The notes beneath the pieces are model-generated. The model had not been told where the DNA came from, did no database searches, and saw nothing but the letters and a program-made list of their open reading frames with translations. From Myxococcota bacterium (GTDB lineage: Bacteria > Myxococcota > B64-G9), in NCBI GenBank assembly GCA_022710975.1, contig JAKLGA010000015.1, forward strand, positions 124,001-188,000: 64,000 nt of DNA, given 5' to 3'. Below, one piece after another: positions 17,002-24,344 of the stretch; the stretch's first letter is position 1, and every line of letters starts with the position of its first letter. A program made the translations under genes and the position numbers.

Positions 17002-17529
17002 ATGACGCGCCCTGTCACCGTCCGCACGGCCACCGCCCTGACCCTCATGGGCCTGCTTGCCGGCCTGCTCGCCGCGCTGCCCGGCTGCCCGGGCCAGAGC
17101 GGCGGGGTGCCCAGCGGGCTGATCGCCGCCTTCGACCGCGAGTGCCCGGACGGCTGGACGCGCTACGACGGGCTGGACGGGCGCTTCCCGCGCGGGGCCC
17201 CCGCGGCCGGGGCCACGGGCGGCGAGGCCGAGCACGCGCACGCCTTCGACATCACCGCGCACACCTCCAAGGACGGCGCGCACGAGCACCCGCTGGCGGC
17301 CGGCGAGGCGATCGAGGTGGACCCCGGCTTCTTCGGCAACGTGGGGCTGTGGAAGGGCTACGTGCAGAGCTTCGAGGAGGGCGGCCGGGTCCGGGAGAAG
17401 GCCAGCCGGGCGCTCGGCAAGACCGACCTCGAGGGCGCGCACGACCACCTGATCTCGGTCACCGGCGACTCCGAGGCCTCGAGCACCCTGCCCCCGTACC
17501 TAGATCTCGTCTACTGCCGGAAGGACTGA
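17002..17529 (+). CDS. Lipoprotein with phage tail-collar-like sequence
   Basis: A 175-residue predicted lipoprotein (lipobox LPGC, lipidated C29). The mature part starts GLIAAFDRECPDGWTRYDGLDGRFPRG, which resembles tail-collar/microcystin-dependent-type domains, where a CPxGWxxxxGRFxxG motif is followed by His-rich metal-binding turns. The His clusters are here: HAHAF (80), HEHPL (95) and HDHLI (148). The C-terminus ends STLPPYLDLVYCRKD, and LPPYLxLxYCxK is also typical of those domains. It is a single isolated gene, so a phage origin would be a domesticated remnant; a secreted adhesin or sugar-binding role is equally possible. The domain call rests on pattern resemblance only. Confidence 0.6.
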   Translation: MTRPVTVRTATALTLMGLLAGLLAALPGCPGQSGGVPSGLIAAFDRECPDGWTRYDGLDGRFPRGAPAAGATGGEAEHAHAFDITAHTSKDGAHEHPLAAGEAIEVDPGFFGNVGLWKGYVQSFEEGGRVREKASRALGKTDLEGAHDHLISVTGDSEASSTLPPYLDLVYCRKD

Positions 17530-17545
17530 ACGGGACGACCGCGGC

Positions 17546-19303
17546 TCAGGGCGAGGGGCAGCCGGTCGAGAGGTCCAGCCCGCGCGCCTCGAGGGCCGCG
17601 ATGTTCGCGGCCTGGGCCGCGCAGTCGATCGGGTTGCCGGAGAGGCTGATCCAGTCACCCTCGCCGAGACCGGGGTTGGCGAGCAGCGGTGCGAGATCGG
17701 TGATCTGGTTGCTGGCGAGCTCGAGGGTGGACAGGTTGATCATTCCGACGAAGGGGTTCAGGTCCGAGACCAGGTTCCCCTCCATCTCGAGACGGACCAT
17801 CGCGGTCATGCCGGCCAGCGGAGAAGCGTCCGCAACGTCATTGTAGTCGAGGTCGAGTCGCTCCATCGCGGTGAGCGCGGCCAGCGCCTGGATGCTCCGC
17901 TGCTCCTGGCCTTGCAGGTCGAGCTCACGCAGCTCGATGAGGCCGGCCAGGGGATCGAGAGAGCCAATCAGGGGTTGGTCGAGGAACCCACGCTTGATGC
18001 TCAGGCGCTTCAGGTGGGGGAGATGGGCCAGGGGATAGATGGCGCCGACCCGGGTGTAGCCGATGTCGAGATCTTCGAGGGCCGTGAGACCCGAGATTGG
18101 ACCGAGGTCCATGAGCCTCCTGTTGCGCATGAGGTTCAGCAGGGTCAGCCGGGTGAGGCCGGCCAGGGGCGTGAGGTCCACGAGGTCGGCGTCGTGCACG
18201 TCCAGCTTCGTGAGCTGGGGCATGGCGGCGAGCGGGGTGAAGTCCTGGATGGGGTTGCCGCCCACGTCCAGGTCGGTCAGCGATGGGATGTCGAGGAGCG
18301 GCGTGAGATCCGTGATCTCGTTGTAGGCCACCCGCAGGCGGGTGAGCTGGCTGAACCCGGCGAGCGGGGTCAGGCTGGTGAGATCGGAGACGTTCTCCTG
18401 GGTGACCTCGAGATCCGCCAGCCTCGGGAGGGCCGCGAGTGGTCCGAGGTCCTGGATGCCGAAGTTCGAGGCGATGCGAACTTTGCGCAGGGAGCGTACG
18501 CCGGCCAGCGGAGAGAGATCCGAGACCCCCTGGCACTCGACCACCAGCTCCTCCAGGTTCACCAGGCAGGCCAGCCCACGCAGATCGTGGATGAGCGACT
18601 CGTCGGGCATGTCGTACATGCACCCGATCGGGAGCACGGTGATCGGCTCCAGGTCGGTCAGTGTCAGGGGGCCCGTGTGGCGGTCGCTGAGCCCGCGGAT
18701 CCATGACTCGAGGTTGGGATCCGGGAAGCCGATCGGGCCCGTGCACTCGAGGGGGATGCAGCGACCGTCCTGGCACAGCTCGTCCACGCGGCAGTCGGAG
18801 TCCCTGACGCAGATGTCGCTGCAGGCAGAACCGGCGCCTGCGCAGGTGCACTCGCCGGCCTGGCATTGGTAGCCCCGGGGGGTATCGCAGGCCTGCCCAC
18901 AACCCCCGCAGTGGGCGGGGTCGGCCTGCAGGTCGACGCAGCCTCCCTCGCAGGGGGCGAGCCCGATCGCCGCGCACTCGAGGGGCACGCAGACACCTTC
19001 CAGGCAGTGTTCCTGCCCAACGCAAGACCTGCCGCAGGTGCCGCAGTGGGACGGGTCTGCCGTCAGGTCCACGCAGCGCTGCTCGCACTCAGACAGGCCG
19101 AGTTCGTGACAGTCCGACGGACAATCGCAGACTCCGTAGCCTTGGCCGTCGGACCGACAGACCTGCTCCCCGAGGCCGCCAGCAGGGCAGGCGCAGGTGA
19201 CCTGCGAGTCCGGCGCGCAGGGCGGCGCGGCCTCTTCGCCACAGGCCGCGAGCACGCAACCAGCGCACAAGATGGCTGCCAGGGATGTGAGGAGCGCTCG
19301 CAT
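17546..19303 (-). CDS. Cysteine-rich lipoprotein with leucine-rich repeats
   Basis: A 585-residue surface lipoprotein (lipobox LAAC, lipidated C21). Residues about 60-155 hold two copies of a module of form CxxxGLxxCxxxCVDLxxDPxHCGxCGxxC. These are followed by a Cys-rich stretch to 187 and then about 14 leucine-rich repeats of the SDS22/internalin type (LxxLxxLxVxxNxIxDLxPL) from about 240 to the end. The mixture suggests an extracellular binding protein with a disulfide-stabilised stalk. The open frame runs 60 codons further upstream, but ATG 19303 has GAGGAGGA in front and yields the signal peptide. It lies 10 bases after the gene for a related cysteine-rich lipoprotein, so they form an operon. 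The ligand is unknown. Confidence 0.8.
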   Translation of the reverse strand: MRALLTSLAAILCAGCVLAACGEEAAPPCAPDSQVTCACPAGGLGEQVCRSDGQGYGVCDCPSDCHELGLSECEQRCVDLTADPSHCGTCGRSCVGQEHCLEGVCVPLECAAIGLAPCEGGCVDLQADPAHCGGCGQACDTPRGYQCQAGECTCAGAGSACSDICVRDSDCRVDELCQDGRCIPLECTGPIGFPDPNLESWIRGLSDRHTGPLTLTDLEPITVLPIGCMYDMPDESLIHDLRGLACLVNLEELVVECQGVSDLSPLAGVRSLRKVRIASNFGIQDLGPLAALPRLADLEVTQENVSDLTSLTPLAGFSQLTRLRVAYNEITDLTPLLDIPSLTDLDVGGNPIQDFTPLAAMPQLTKLDVHDADLVDLTPLAGLTRLTLLNLMRNRRLMDLGPISGLTALEDLDIGYTRVGAIYPLAHLPHLKRLSIKRGFLDQPLIGSLDPLAGLIELRELDLQGQEQRSIQALAALTAMERLDLDYNDVADASPLAGMTAMVRLEMEGNLVSDLNPFVGMINLSTLELASNQITDLAPLLANPGLGEGDWISLSGNPIDCAAQAANIAALEARGLDLSTGCPSP

Positions 19304-19313
19304 GGCGTCCTCC

Positions 19314-20192
19314 TCAGGGGCCTGCCTGGCAGGACCCGGAGTGACAGAGCGGGGTCGGTTCGCTGCAGACGATTCCGCAGCCGCCGCAGTTCTCCGGATC
19401 TCCCCAGGGGTCCACGCATTCACCCGGGCAGGCGAGGTAGCCCCACATGTCGCACCAGCTCGGGTAGTACACCTCGCAGCCACTGGCCCGGCAGACCTCG
19501 ACGTCCCCGCAGGCGAGGTCGCACTGGCCGCAGTGCAGCGGATCGTTCGCCAGGTTCACGCACTCCTCGCCGCACAGGGCCAGCCCCTGGAGCGCGCAGT
19601 GGTCGGCCGTGCAGGCGCTGTCCGCGCAGACCTCGCCCTCCGCGCAGGCTCGGCCGCACTCGCCGCAGTGCTGGCGATCGTGGCGGGTGTCGGCGCAGGT
19701 GCCGGAGCAATCGGCCAGGCCGGCTGGACAGAGGCAACGACCATCCTCGCAGACCTGCTGTGTAGTCGGGTCGCATGCGCGGCCGCACTGTCCGCAATTC
19801 CGCGAGTCCCTAGCGAGGTCCACGCAGCCCTCCGGGCACTGCGCAAGGCCGTAATCAGTGCAGCCCTGCGCCAGGCACTCCCCGGAGGTGCAGGGCACGC
19901 CAGGCGAGCAGGCGCGTCCGCAGGCGCCGCAATTCGCCGAATCCACCTGGAGGTCCGCGCAGCCCGAGGGACAGGGCAGGAGCCCGAGCGCTTCGCAGCC
20001 GTCGCACACGCACGCCCCGAACCCGGAGCCATCCGCCAGACATGCCGTGGTGCCCTGGGGTCTGCCCGGACAATCGCACCTGATCTGCAGCCCGGGTGGG
20101 CACCCACGGTCGTCCGCCGTCCCGCAGCCGTCCAGGCCGAGCAGCAGGACGAGCAGGCCCGCTGTTCTCGATGCGATCGGTTGGCGCCTCAT
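19314..20192 (-). CDS. Cysteine-rich lipoprotein with five CGxCGxxC modules
   Basis: A 292-residue lipoprotein (lipobox LDGC, C23) made of about five copies of the module CxxxGLxxCxxxCxDLxxDxxHCGxCGxaC, with over 50 cysteines. It is clearly paralogous to the N-terminal part of the LRR lipoprotein encoded next. Modules of this kind are common in Myxococcota surface proteins and are probably disulfide- or metal-stabilised. ATG 20192 is preceded by AAGGAG. It may be co-transcribed with add, whose stop lies 72 bases upstream. Function unknown. Confidence 0.78.
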   Translation of the reverse strand: MRRQPIASRTAGLLVLLLGLDGCGTADDRGCPPGLQIRCDCPGRPQGTTACLADGSGFGACVCDGCEALGLLPCPSGCADLQVDSANCGACGRACSPGVPCTSGECLAQGCTDYGLAQCPEGCVDLARDSRNCGQCGRACDPTTQQVCEDGRCLCPAGLADCSGTCADTRHDRQHCGECGRACAEGEVCADSACTADHCALQGLALCGEECVNLANDPLHCGQCDLACGDVEVCRASGCEVYYPSWCDMWGYLACPGECVDPWGDPENCGGCGIVCSEPTPLCHSGSCQAGP

Positions 20193-20264
20193 CCCCGGAT
20201 GCTCCTTGGAACAGATAGGATCATCCTGCCACGGCGGGCCGCGCCGGGGAAGGCCGCCGTGGCC

Positions 20265-21356
20265 TCAGCGGGATCCGGAGGGCGCGTCGGTCGGGCCGCC
20301 GTTCAGCCCCTGGCCGGCGCAGGCCCGGTAGCCGGCCTCCACCTTCTCCAGCAGCTTCGCGCGCGCGGGCTCGTCCAGGAAGGCGGCCTGGACCGAGTTC
20401 CGCTCGAGCCGCAGGAGGTCGTCGAGCAGGTAGCCCCAGCGGGAGACCGCCACGTCGTAGTTGTCGAGCAGGCCGGTGCGGTGGATGGCGGGGTCGTCCG
20501 CGTTGAGGGTGACCCGCACCCCGGCCTGGTCGAGCTGCGGCAGGGGGTGGGCCGAGAGGTCGTCCACGCACCCGGTCTGGTAGTTGGAGACGGGGCACAG
20601 CTCCAGGGCGACCTTCTTCTCCACCAGCAGCCCGATCACGCCCGGGTGCCGGGCCGCCTCGAGGCCGTGGCCGATGCGCTGGGCGCCCAGGAGCTCCACC
20701 GCCGAGCGCACGTGCTCGGGGGAGGTGCCCTCGCCGGCGTGGATGGTCACCCCCAGGACCCCCGTGTCGCGCACCCGCTCGAAGGCGCGCACGAACTCGT
20801 GGTTGGGGTGGTCGAACTCGTCGCCGGCCAGATCCACGCCCACCACGCCCAGCTCGTGCAGCGCGACCGCGTGGTCGATGAAACGGCGCCACAGGTCGTC
20901 GTCCTGCCGCTCGCGCACCAGCGTCACCAGGTAGCGCACCCCGACGCCGTGCTCCTCGCCCGCCTCCTGGCCGGCCTCGGCCACCGCCTGCATGGCCGCC
21001 TCGGCCCGGAGCTTCCCGGTGCGCGATAGGTTCTCCGGTGAGAAGCGCAGCTCCAGGTGCACCACCCCCTCGCGGGCCGCGTCCTCGACCTCCTCGCGCA
21101 CGACGCGCTCCACGTCCTTGTAGGAGCCCCACCAGTCGCCGCGGAACTTGGTCAGGAAGTGCTTGAGGCTCCTGGGCTCGCCCTCGCTCCAGGTGACGAA
21201 GGGCGCCAGCGCCTCCGGGCTCGAGAGCGGCAGGTTGATCCGGCGGGCGCGCCCCAGCTCCCACTGGGTGCGCAGCCGCATGGCCCCCTCCAGGTGGCGG
21301 TGGAGCTCCACCTTGGGCAGGCTGCGCAGCACATCCAGGCGTTCGTCGTGCTCCAT
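20265..21356 (-). CDS. add: Adenosine deaminase
   Basis: Hydrolyses adenosine (and deoxyadenosine) to inosine in purine salvage. The TIM-barrel metal site is complete: HxH at H19/H21 in ELHRHLEGA, the HAGEG catalytic loop, RIGHG and the metal-ligand Asp in NADDP. It has 363 residues, close to the E. coli enzyme. The frame continues far upstream as a shadow; ATG 21356 begins six residues before the conserved LPKVELHRH region. It is divergent from the coiled-coil lipoprotein gene, 135 bases away. Confidence 0.93.
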   Translation of the reverse strand: MEHDERLDVLRSLPKVELHRHLEGAMRLRTQWELGRARRINLPLSSPEALAPFVTWSEGEPRSLKHFLTKFRGDWWGSYKDVERVVREEVEDAAREGVVHLELRFSPENLSRTGKLRAEAAMQAVAEAGQEAGEEHGVGVRYLVTLVRERQDDDLWRRFIDHAVALHELGVVGVDLAGDEFDHPNHEFVRAFERVRDTGVLGVTIHAGEGTSPEHVRSAVELLGAQRIGHGLEAARHPGVIGLLVEKKVALELCPVSNYQTGCVDDLSAHPLPQLDQAGVRVTLNADDPAIHRTGLLDNYDVAVSRWGYLLDDLLRLERNSVQAAFLDEPARAKLLEKVEAGYRACAGQGLNGGPTDAPSGSR

Positions 21357-21418
21357 GGGGGCCCATCCTAGCCGCCCCGCGCCGGCCCCACAAGGGCCTG
21401 CGCGGCGCGCGGCGCGCC

Positions 21419-21446
21419 TTGACTTGGGAGGGCCCGGGGGTATCAT
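21419..21446 (+). promoter_or_regulatory. Predicted promoter of the coiled-coil lipoprotein gene
   Basis: TTGACT (21419-21424) and TATCAT (21441-21446), 16 bases apart, sit about 45 bases before ATG 21492, which has its own AGGAGG. This is one of the most consensus-like promoters in the window. Confidence 0.55.
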
Positions 21447-21491
21447 GCCAGCCGGATCGACGCCGCCGTGGGCGGTTCCGAGGAGGCTCCG

Positions 21492-22037
21492 ATGAAGCGG
21501 TTCGCGTGGCTCCTGTGCCTGGCCCTGGCGCTCGCGGCCCTGGCCTGCGCGCCGAAGGCGACCGAGGCCGACTGCCAGGCGGCCTGCGAGAAGCAGGTGA
21601 ACCTCCAGACCCCCGCGGCGCCGGCCCAGCCCGTGGACGAGGCGGCCAAGGTCGAGGACGAGTTCGCCAAGAAGATCGACGACGCCATGAAGGCCAAGGA
21701 GGACGCGCTCAAGGTCCTCGACGACGAGCTGGCCGCCAAGCTGGCCGCGGCCGCCAAGGACGAGGACAAGGCCGCGCTCAACACCGACTTCGCGGCCAGG
21801 CGGGCGGCCAAGGAGGCCGAGCTGAACCCGTCCATCGACGAGCTGGCCAAGCAGAAGGAGGCCGCCATCGAGGCGGTCGGGGTGGCTCGCGAGAAGGCCC
21901 AGGCCGAGGCCGCGAGCAAGCACGCCGACGCGGTGAAGGGCTGCGCCACCGCCTGCCTCCAGGCCGAGACCAAGAAGCCCAGCACGGACTGCCGCCAGAA
22001 CGCCATGTCGCTCGACGAGTTCAACGCCTGCAAGTGA
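21492..22037 (+). CDS. Small coiled-coil lipoprotein with four mature cysteines
   Basis: Unrecognised family. The 181-residue precursor has a lipoprotein signal (LAALAC, C19). The mature chain is Ala/Lys/Glu/Asp-rich and almost wholly helical (about 50-150), with heptad-like spacing. Cys pairs flank the helix: DCQAACE near 31-36 and GCATAC near 154-159, plus DCRQ and the penultimate C. The CxxxC pairs at both ends of the helix suggest a disulfide-closed helical hairpin, as in CHCH-type proteins. ATG 21492 has AGGAGG at 21481-21486. It is a monocistronic gene between add and the chaperone operon. Confidence 0.7.
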   Translation: MKRFAWLLCLALALAALACAPKATEADCQAACEKQVNLQTPAAPAQPVDEAAKVEDEFAKKIDDAMKAKEDALKVLDDELAAKLAAAAKDEDKAALNTDFAARRAAKEAELNPSIDELAKQKEAAIEAVGVAREKAQAEAASKHADAVKGCATACLQAETKKPSTDCRQNAMSLDEFNACK

Positions 22038-22050
22038 GCGTCGGGCGGGC

Positions 22051-22099
22051 AAAGGACCCAGGGGACTGCAAGGGCCCAGGGGACGGGGAACCAGGGAAC
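22051..22099. repeat. 18-bp minisatellite (intergenic copy)
   Basis: About two and a half copies of an 18-base unit close to AGGGACCCAGGGGACWGC lie between the coiled-coil lipoprotein gene and the next promoter. A near-identical array in inverse orientation lies inside a gene at 33659-33700. Confidence 0.65.
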
Positions 22100-22114
22100 A
22101 CCCTGGCGTAACGT

Positions 22115-22144
22115 TTGCTCGGCGAGGGATCCGTGTGGTAGGCT
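22115..22144 (+). promoter_or_regulatory. Predicted promoter of the SurA-like/pdxA/uvrA operon
   Basis: TTGCTC (22115-22120), an 18-base spacer and TAGGCT (22139-22144), with TGG before the -10 as an extended -10. It gives an untranslated leader of about 100 bases before ATG 22252. Confidence 0.4.
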
Positions 22145-22251
22145 GCCCCGCCTTGAGAGGGTCCGGGAAGTCCGTGCGGCTCCCGGCGGTTACGGCCCGG
22201 GCGCGGCAGGGGCAAGGGCCCCGGCCCGCAGAGCCCAGGAGGAAGAAAATC

Positions 22252-23364
22252 ATGGTGCGCGAGCTGTGTGCGGTGTGCGTGTGCGTGCTGGGCCTCGGGC
22301 TGGCGGGTTGCCCCGGCGGCGGTGGGTCGGGCGGCGCCGCGGCGGGCAAGGCCGGCGGGGAGGGCGCCGCGGCCGGCAGCGGCGAGGTGGTCGCCCGGGT
22401 CGGGGACGTGACCATCACCCTGGCCGAGTTCGAGGACCAGCTCAACCAGCAGAACCCGCTCATCCGCGCGCGCTACAACTCGCTGGAGCAGAAGAAGAAG
22501 CTCCTCGACAGCCTGGTGGAGCGCGAGGCCATGGTGCTGGAGGCCCGTCGGCTCGGGCTGGAGCAGGACCCGGACATGCAGCGCGGCTACAAGAAGATCC
22601 TGGCCCGCCACCTGGTCAACACCGAGTTCAACGGCAAGGTCGTCAAGGATCTGGACGTGCCGGAGGCCGAGCTGCAGAAGTATTACGACGAGAACCGCGA
22701 GCGCTACAACGCGCCGGAGAAGGTCCGCCTGTACCTGATCTTCCTCGAGGCCCCGGCGGCCGACGCGGCCAAGCGCAAGGCGGCCAAGGCCAAGGCGGCC
22801 GAGCTGCACACCAAGCTGAAGGCGGCGCCGACCGATCGACGCCTGTTCCTGGAGCTCGCCCGCGAGCAGTCGGCGGACAAGCTCACCAGCCAGGTGGGCG
22901 GGGACACCAACTTCAAGACCCACGACCAGCTCGTGGAGCTGTACGGCGCGCCCGTGGCCGACGCAGGGTTCGCCCTCAAGGCCGCCAACGATCTGGCGTC
23001 GGTGCTCGAGACCGACAAGGGCCTGTTCCTCCTGCGCCAGGCCGGCCGGCAGGCCGCCCTGGACCTGCCGCTGGAGAAGGTCAAGGGGCAGATCCGCACC
23101 ACCCTGTTCGCCAAGGCGCGCGGCGACGCGTACAAGGCCTGGGTGGACGGGGTGAAGACGAAGTCCGGCGTGCAGGTGTTCGACGAGGTGCTGTCGAAGG
23201 CCAAGGTGGACACCGCCGGGGCGCCGGGCGGCGGCCTGGCCGCCCCGCCGCGCGAGCTGCCCCGGCCGGGCAAGCCCGAGGCCCTCAAGGTCCCGGCCGG
23301 CGCGATCGTGCCGGCCCCCGGTGGGCCGGGCGCCGAGGAGCCCGCGCCGGCCAAGGCGCCCTGA
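22252..23364 (+). CDS. SurA-like periplasmic lipoprotein, parvulin domain degenerate
   Basis: First of three tandem relatives of the SurA/PpiC chaperone family. The 370-residue lipoprotein (LAGC, C19) has a Gly/Ala-rich linker, a SurA_N-type helical segment (VARVGDVTITLAEFEDQL to about 120), then a parvulin-like region from about 160. The first parvulin histidine (HIL in active enzymes) is replaced: the strand reads VRLYLIFLEAP. The second (YGYHI) is GLFLLRQAG. It is therefore probably a chaperone without isomerase activity. The C-terminal 45 residues are Pro/Ala-rich and disordered. ATG 22252 follows CAGGAGGAAG. It likely acts on outer-membrane protein folding from the inner leaflet of the envelope. 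Confidence 0.8.
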   Translation: MVRELCAVCVCVLGLGLAGCPGGGGSGGAAAGKAGGEGAAAGSGEVVARVGDVTITLAEFEDQLNQQNPLIRARYNSLEQKKKLLDSLVEREAMVLEARRLGLEQDPDMQRGYKKILARHLVNTEFNGKVVKDLDVPEAELQKYYDENRERYNAPEKVRLYLIFLEAPAADAAKRKAAKAKAAELHTKLKAAPTDRRLFLELAREQSADKLTSQVGGDTNFKTHDQLVELYGAPVADAGFALKAANDLASVLETDKGLFLLRQAGRQAALDLPLEKVKGQIRTTLFAKARGDAYKAWVDGVKTKSGVQVFDEVLSKAKVDTAGAPGGGLAAPPRELPRPGKPEALKVPAGAIVPAPGGPGAEEPAPAKAP

Positions 23365-23376
23365 GCGAGGAGCCGC

Positions 23377-24330
23377 GTGCGTCTCGCCGGACCGATCGCG
23401 GCCCTGGCCGCCACGGCGCTGCTCGGGGCCGGGTGCCCGTCCGGCGGTCCCCCGCCCCAGCCGGCGGAGGAGTGGCCGGCCGTGATCAACGGCGAGCCGA
23501 TCCGCCTGGCCGAGTTCCAGGCGGCCTTCAGCGGGCTGGTGCAGGCGGGCAAGGGCTTCTTCTCCGACCCCGAGACGGCCCGCAGGGTGAAGCGCGATCT
23601 GCTCGAGCGGATGATCGACGAGCGGCTGCTGCTGCAGGAGGCCCGCCACCGCCAGGTGAGCGTGGATCCGGCCCTGGCGCAGGCCTCGCTGGAGCTGCTG
23701 GGCCGCCAGTACCCGCGGGAGGTGCTGGCGCAGGATCTCAAGGCCGGCGGCCGCAGCCTGGAGCAGTACCGGGCCGACACGCTGGCGACGCTGACCATCC
23801 AGCGCCTGCTCAAGCAGGAGGTGCTGGATCGCATCGCCATCTCCCGCGAGGACGTGGACGGGTACTACCAGCTCCACAAGGAGCGCTTCGTGCGCCCCGA
23901 GGAGGTGCGGGTGCTGCAGATCGTCACCCGCACCGAGGCCGAGGCCGAGGAGCTGCGCAAGCAGATCACCCAGCGCGGGGCCTCCTTCGAGGAGCTGGCC
24001 CGCAAGCACTCCCTCGGCCCGGAGGCCGCGCGGGGCGGGGACCTGGGCTTCTTCCCCCGGGGGCGCATGCCGCCGGCCATCGAGGAGGTGGCCTTCAAGC
24101 TGTGGCCCGGGCAGGTGAGCAAGGTCACCCCCTCGCCCTACGGCTTCCACCTGTTCAAGCTGGTGGAGCAGCGACCGGCCCGCGCCCTGTCGCTGAACGA
24201 CGCCCGCCAGGAGATCGAACGCACCTTGATCGAGGAGCGCGCCAAGGAGGCGGAGAGCTTCTTCGTGCGCACGCTGCGGGAGAAAGCGACCATCGAGCGC
24301 GATCTGCGCCTGCTCGATCGCATCCAGTGA
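23377..24330 (+). CDS. SurA-like periplasmic lipoprotein, parvulin domain partly degenerate
   Basis: Second of the tandem trio; 317 residues from a GTG at 23377. The N-terminus MRLAGPIAALAATALLGAGC is a lipoprotein signal (C20). SurA_N-like helices span about 35-150, then a PPIC domain 165-265. The domain is recognisable from SFEELARKHSLGPEAARGGDLGFFPRG and YGFHLFKLVE, but its first histidine is lost (VLQIVT where active enzymes have HIL). A C-terminal helix completes the SurA plan. It starts 12 bases after the previous gene. Confidence 0.83.
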   Translation: MRLAGPIAALAATALLGAGCPSGGPPPQPAEEWPAVINGEPIRLAEFQAAFSGLVQAGKGFFSDPETARRVKRDLLERMIDERLLLQEARHRQVSVDPALAQASLELLGRQYPREVLAQDLKAGGRSLEQYRADTLATLTIQRLLKQEVLDRIAISREDVDGYYQLHKERFVRPEEVRVLQIVTRTEAEAEELRKQITQRGASFEELARKHSLGPEAARGGDLGFFPRGRMPPAIEEVAFKLWPGQVSKVTPSPYGFHLFKLVEQRPARALSLNDARQEIERTLIEERAKEAESFFVRTLREKATIERDLRLLDRIQ

Positions 24331-24344
24331 AGGGAGGCCGTCTC

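Noticed and set aside
22021-24150. A 709-codon minus-strand frame across the SurA-like genes.
   Set aside because: Composition is antisense-like and the plus strand holds clear signal peptides, SurA_N and PPIC motifs with ribosome-binding sites.
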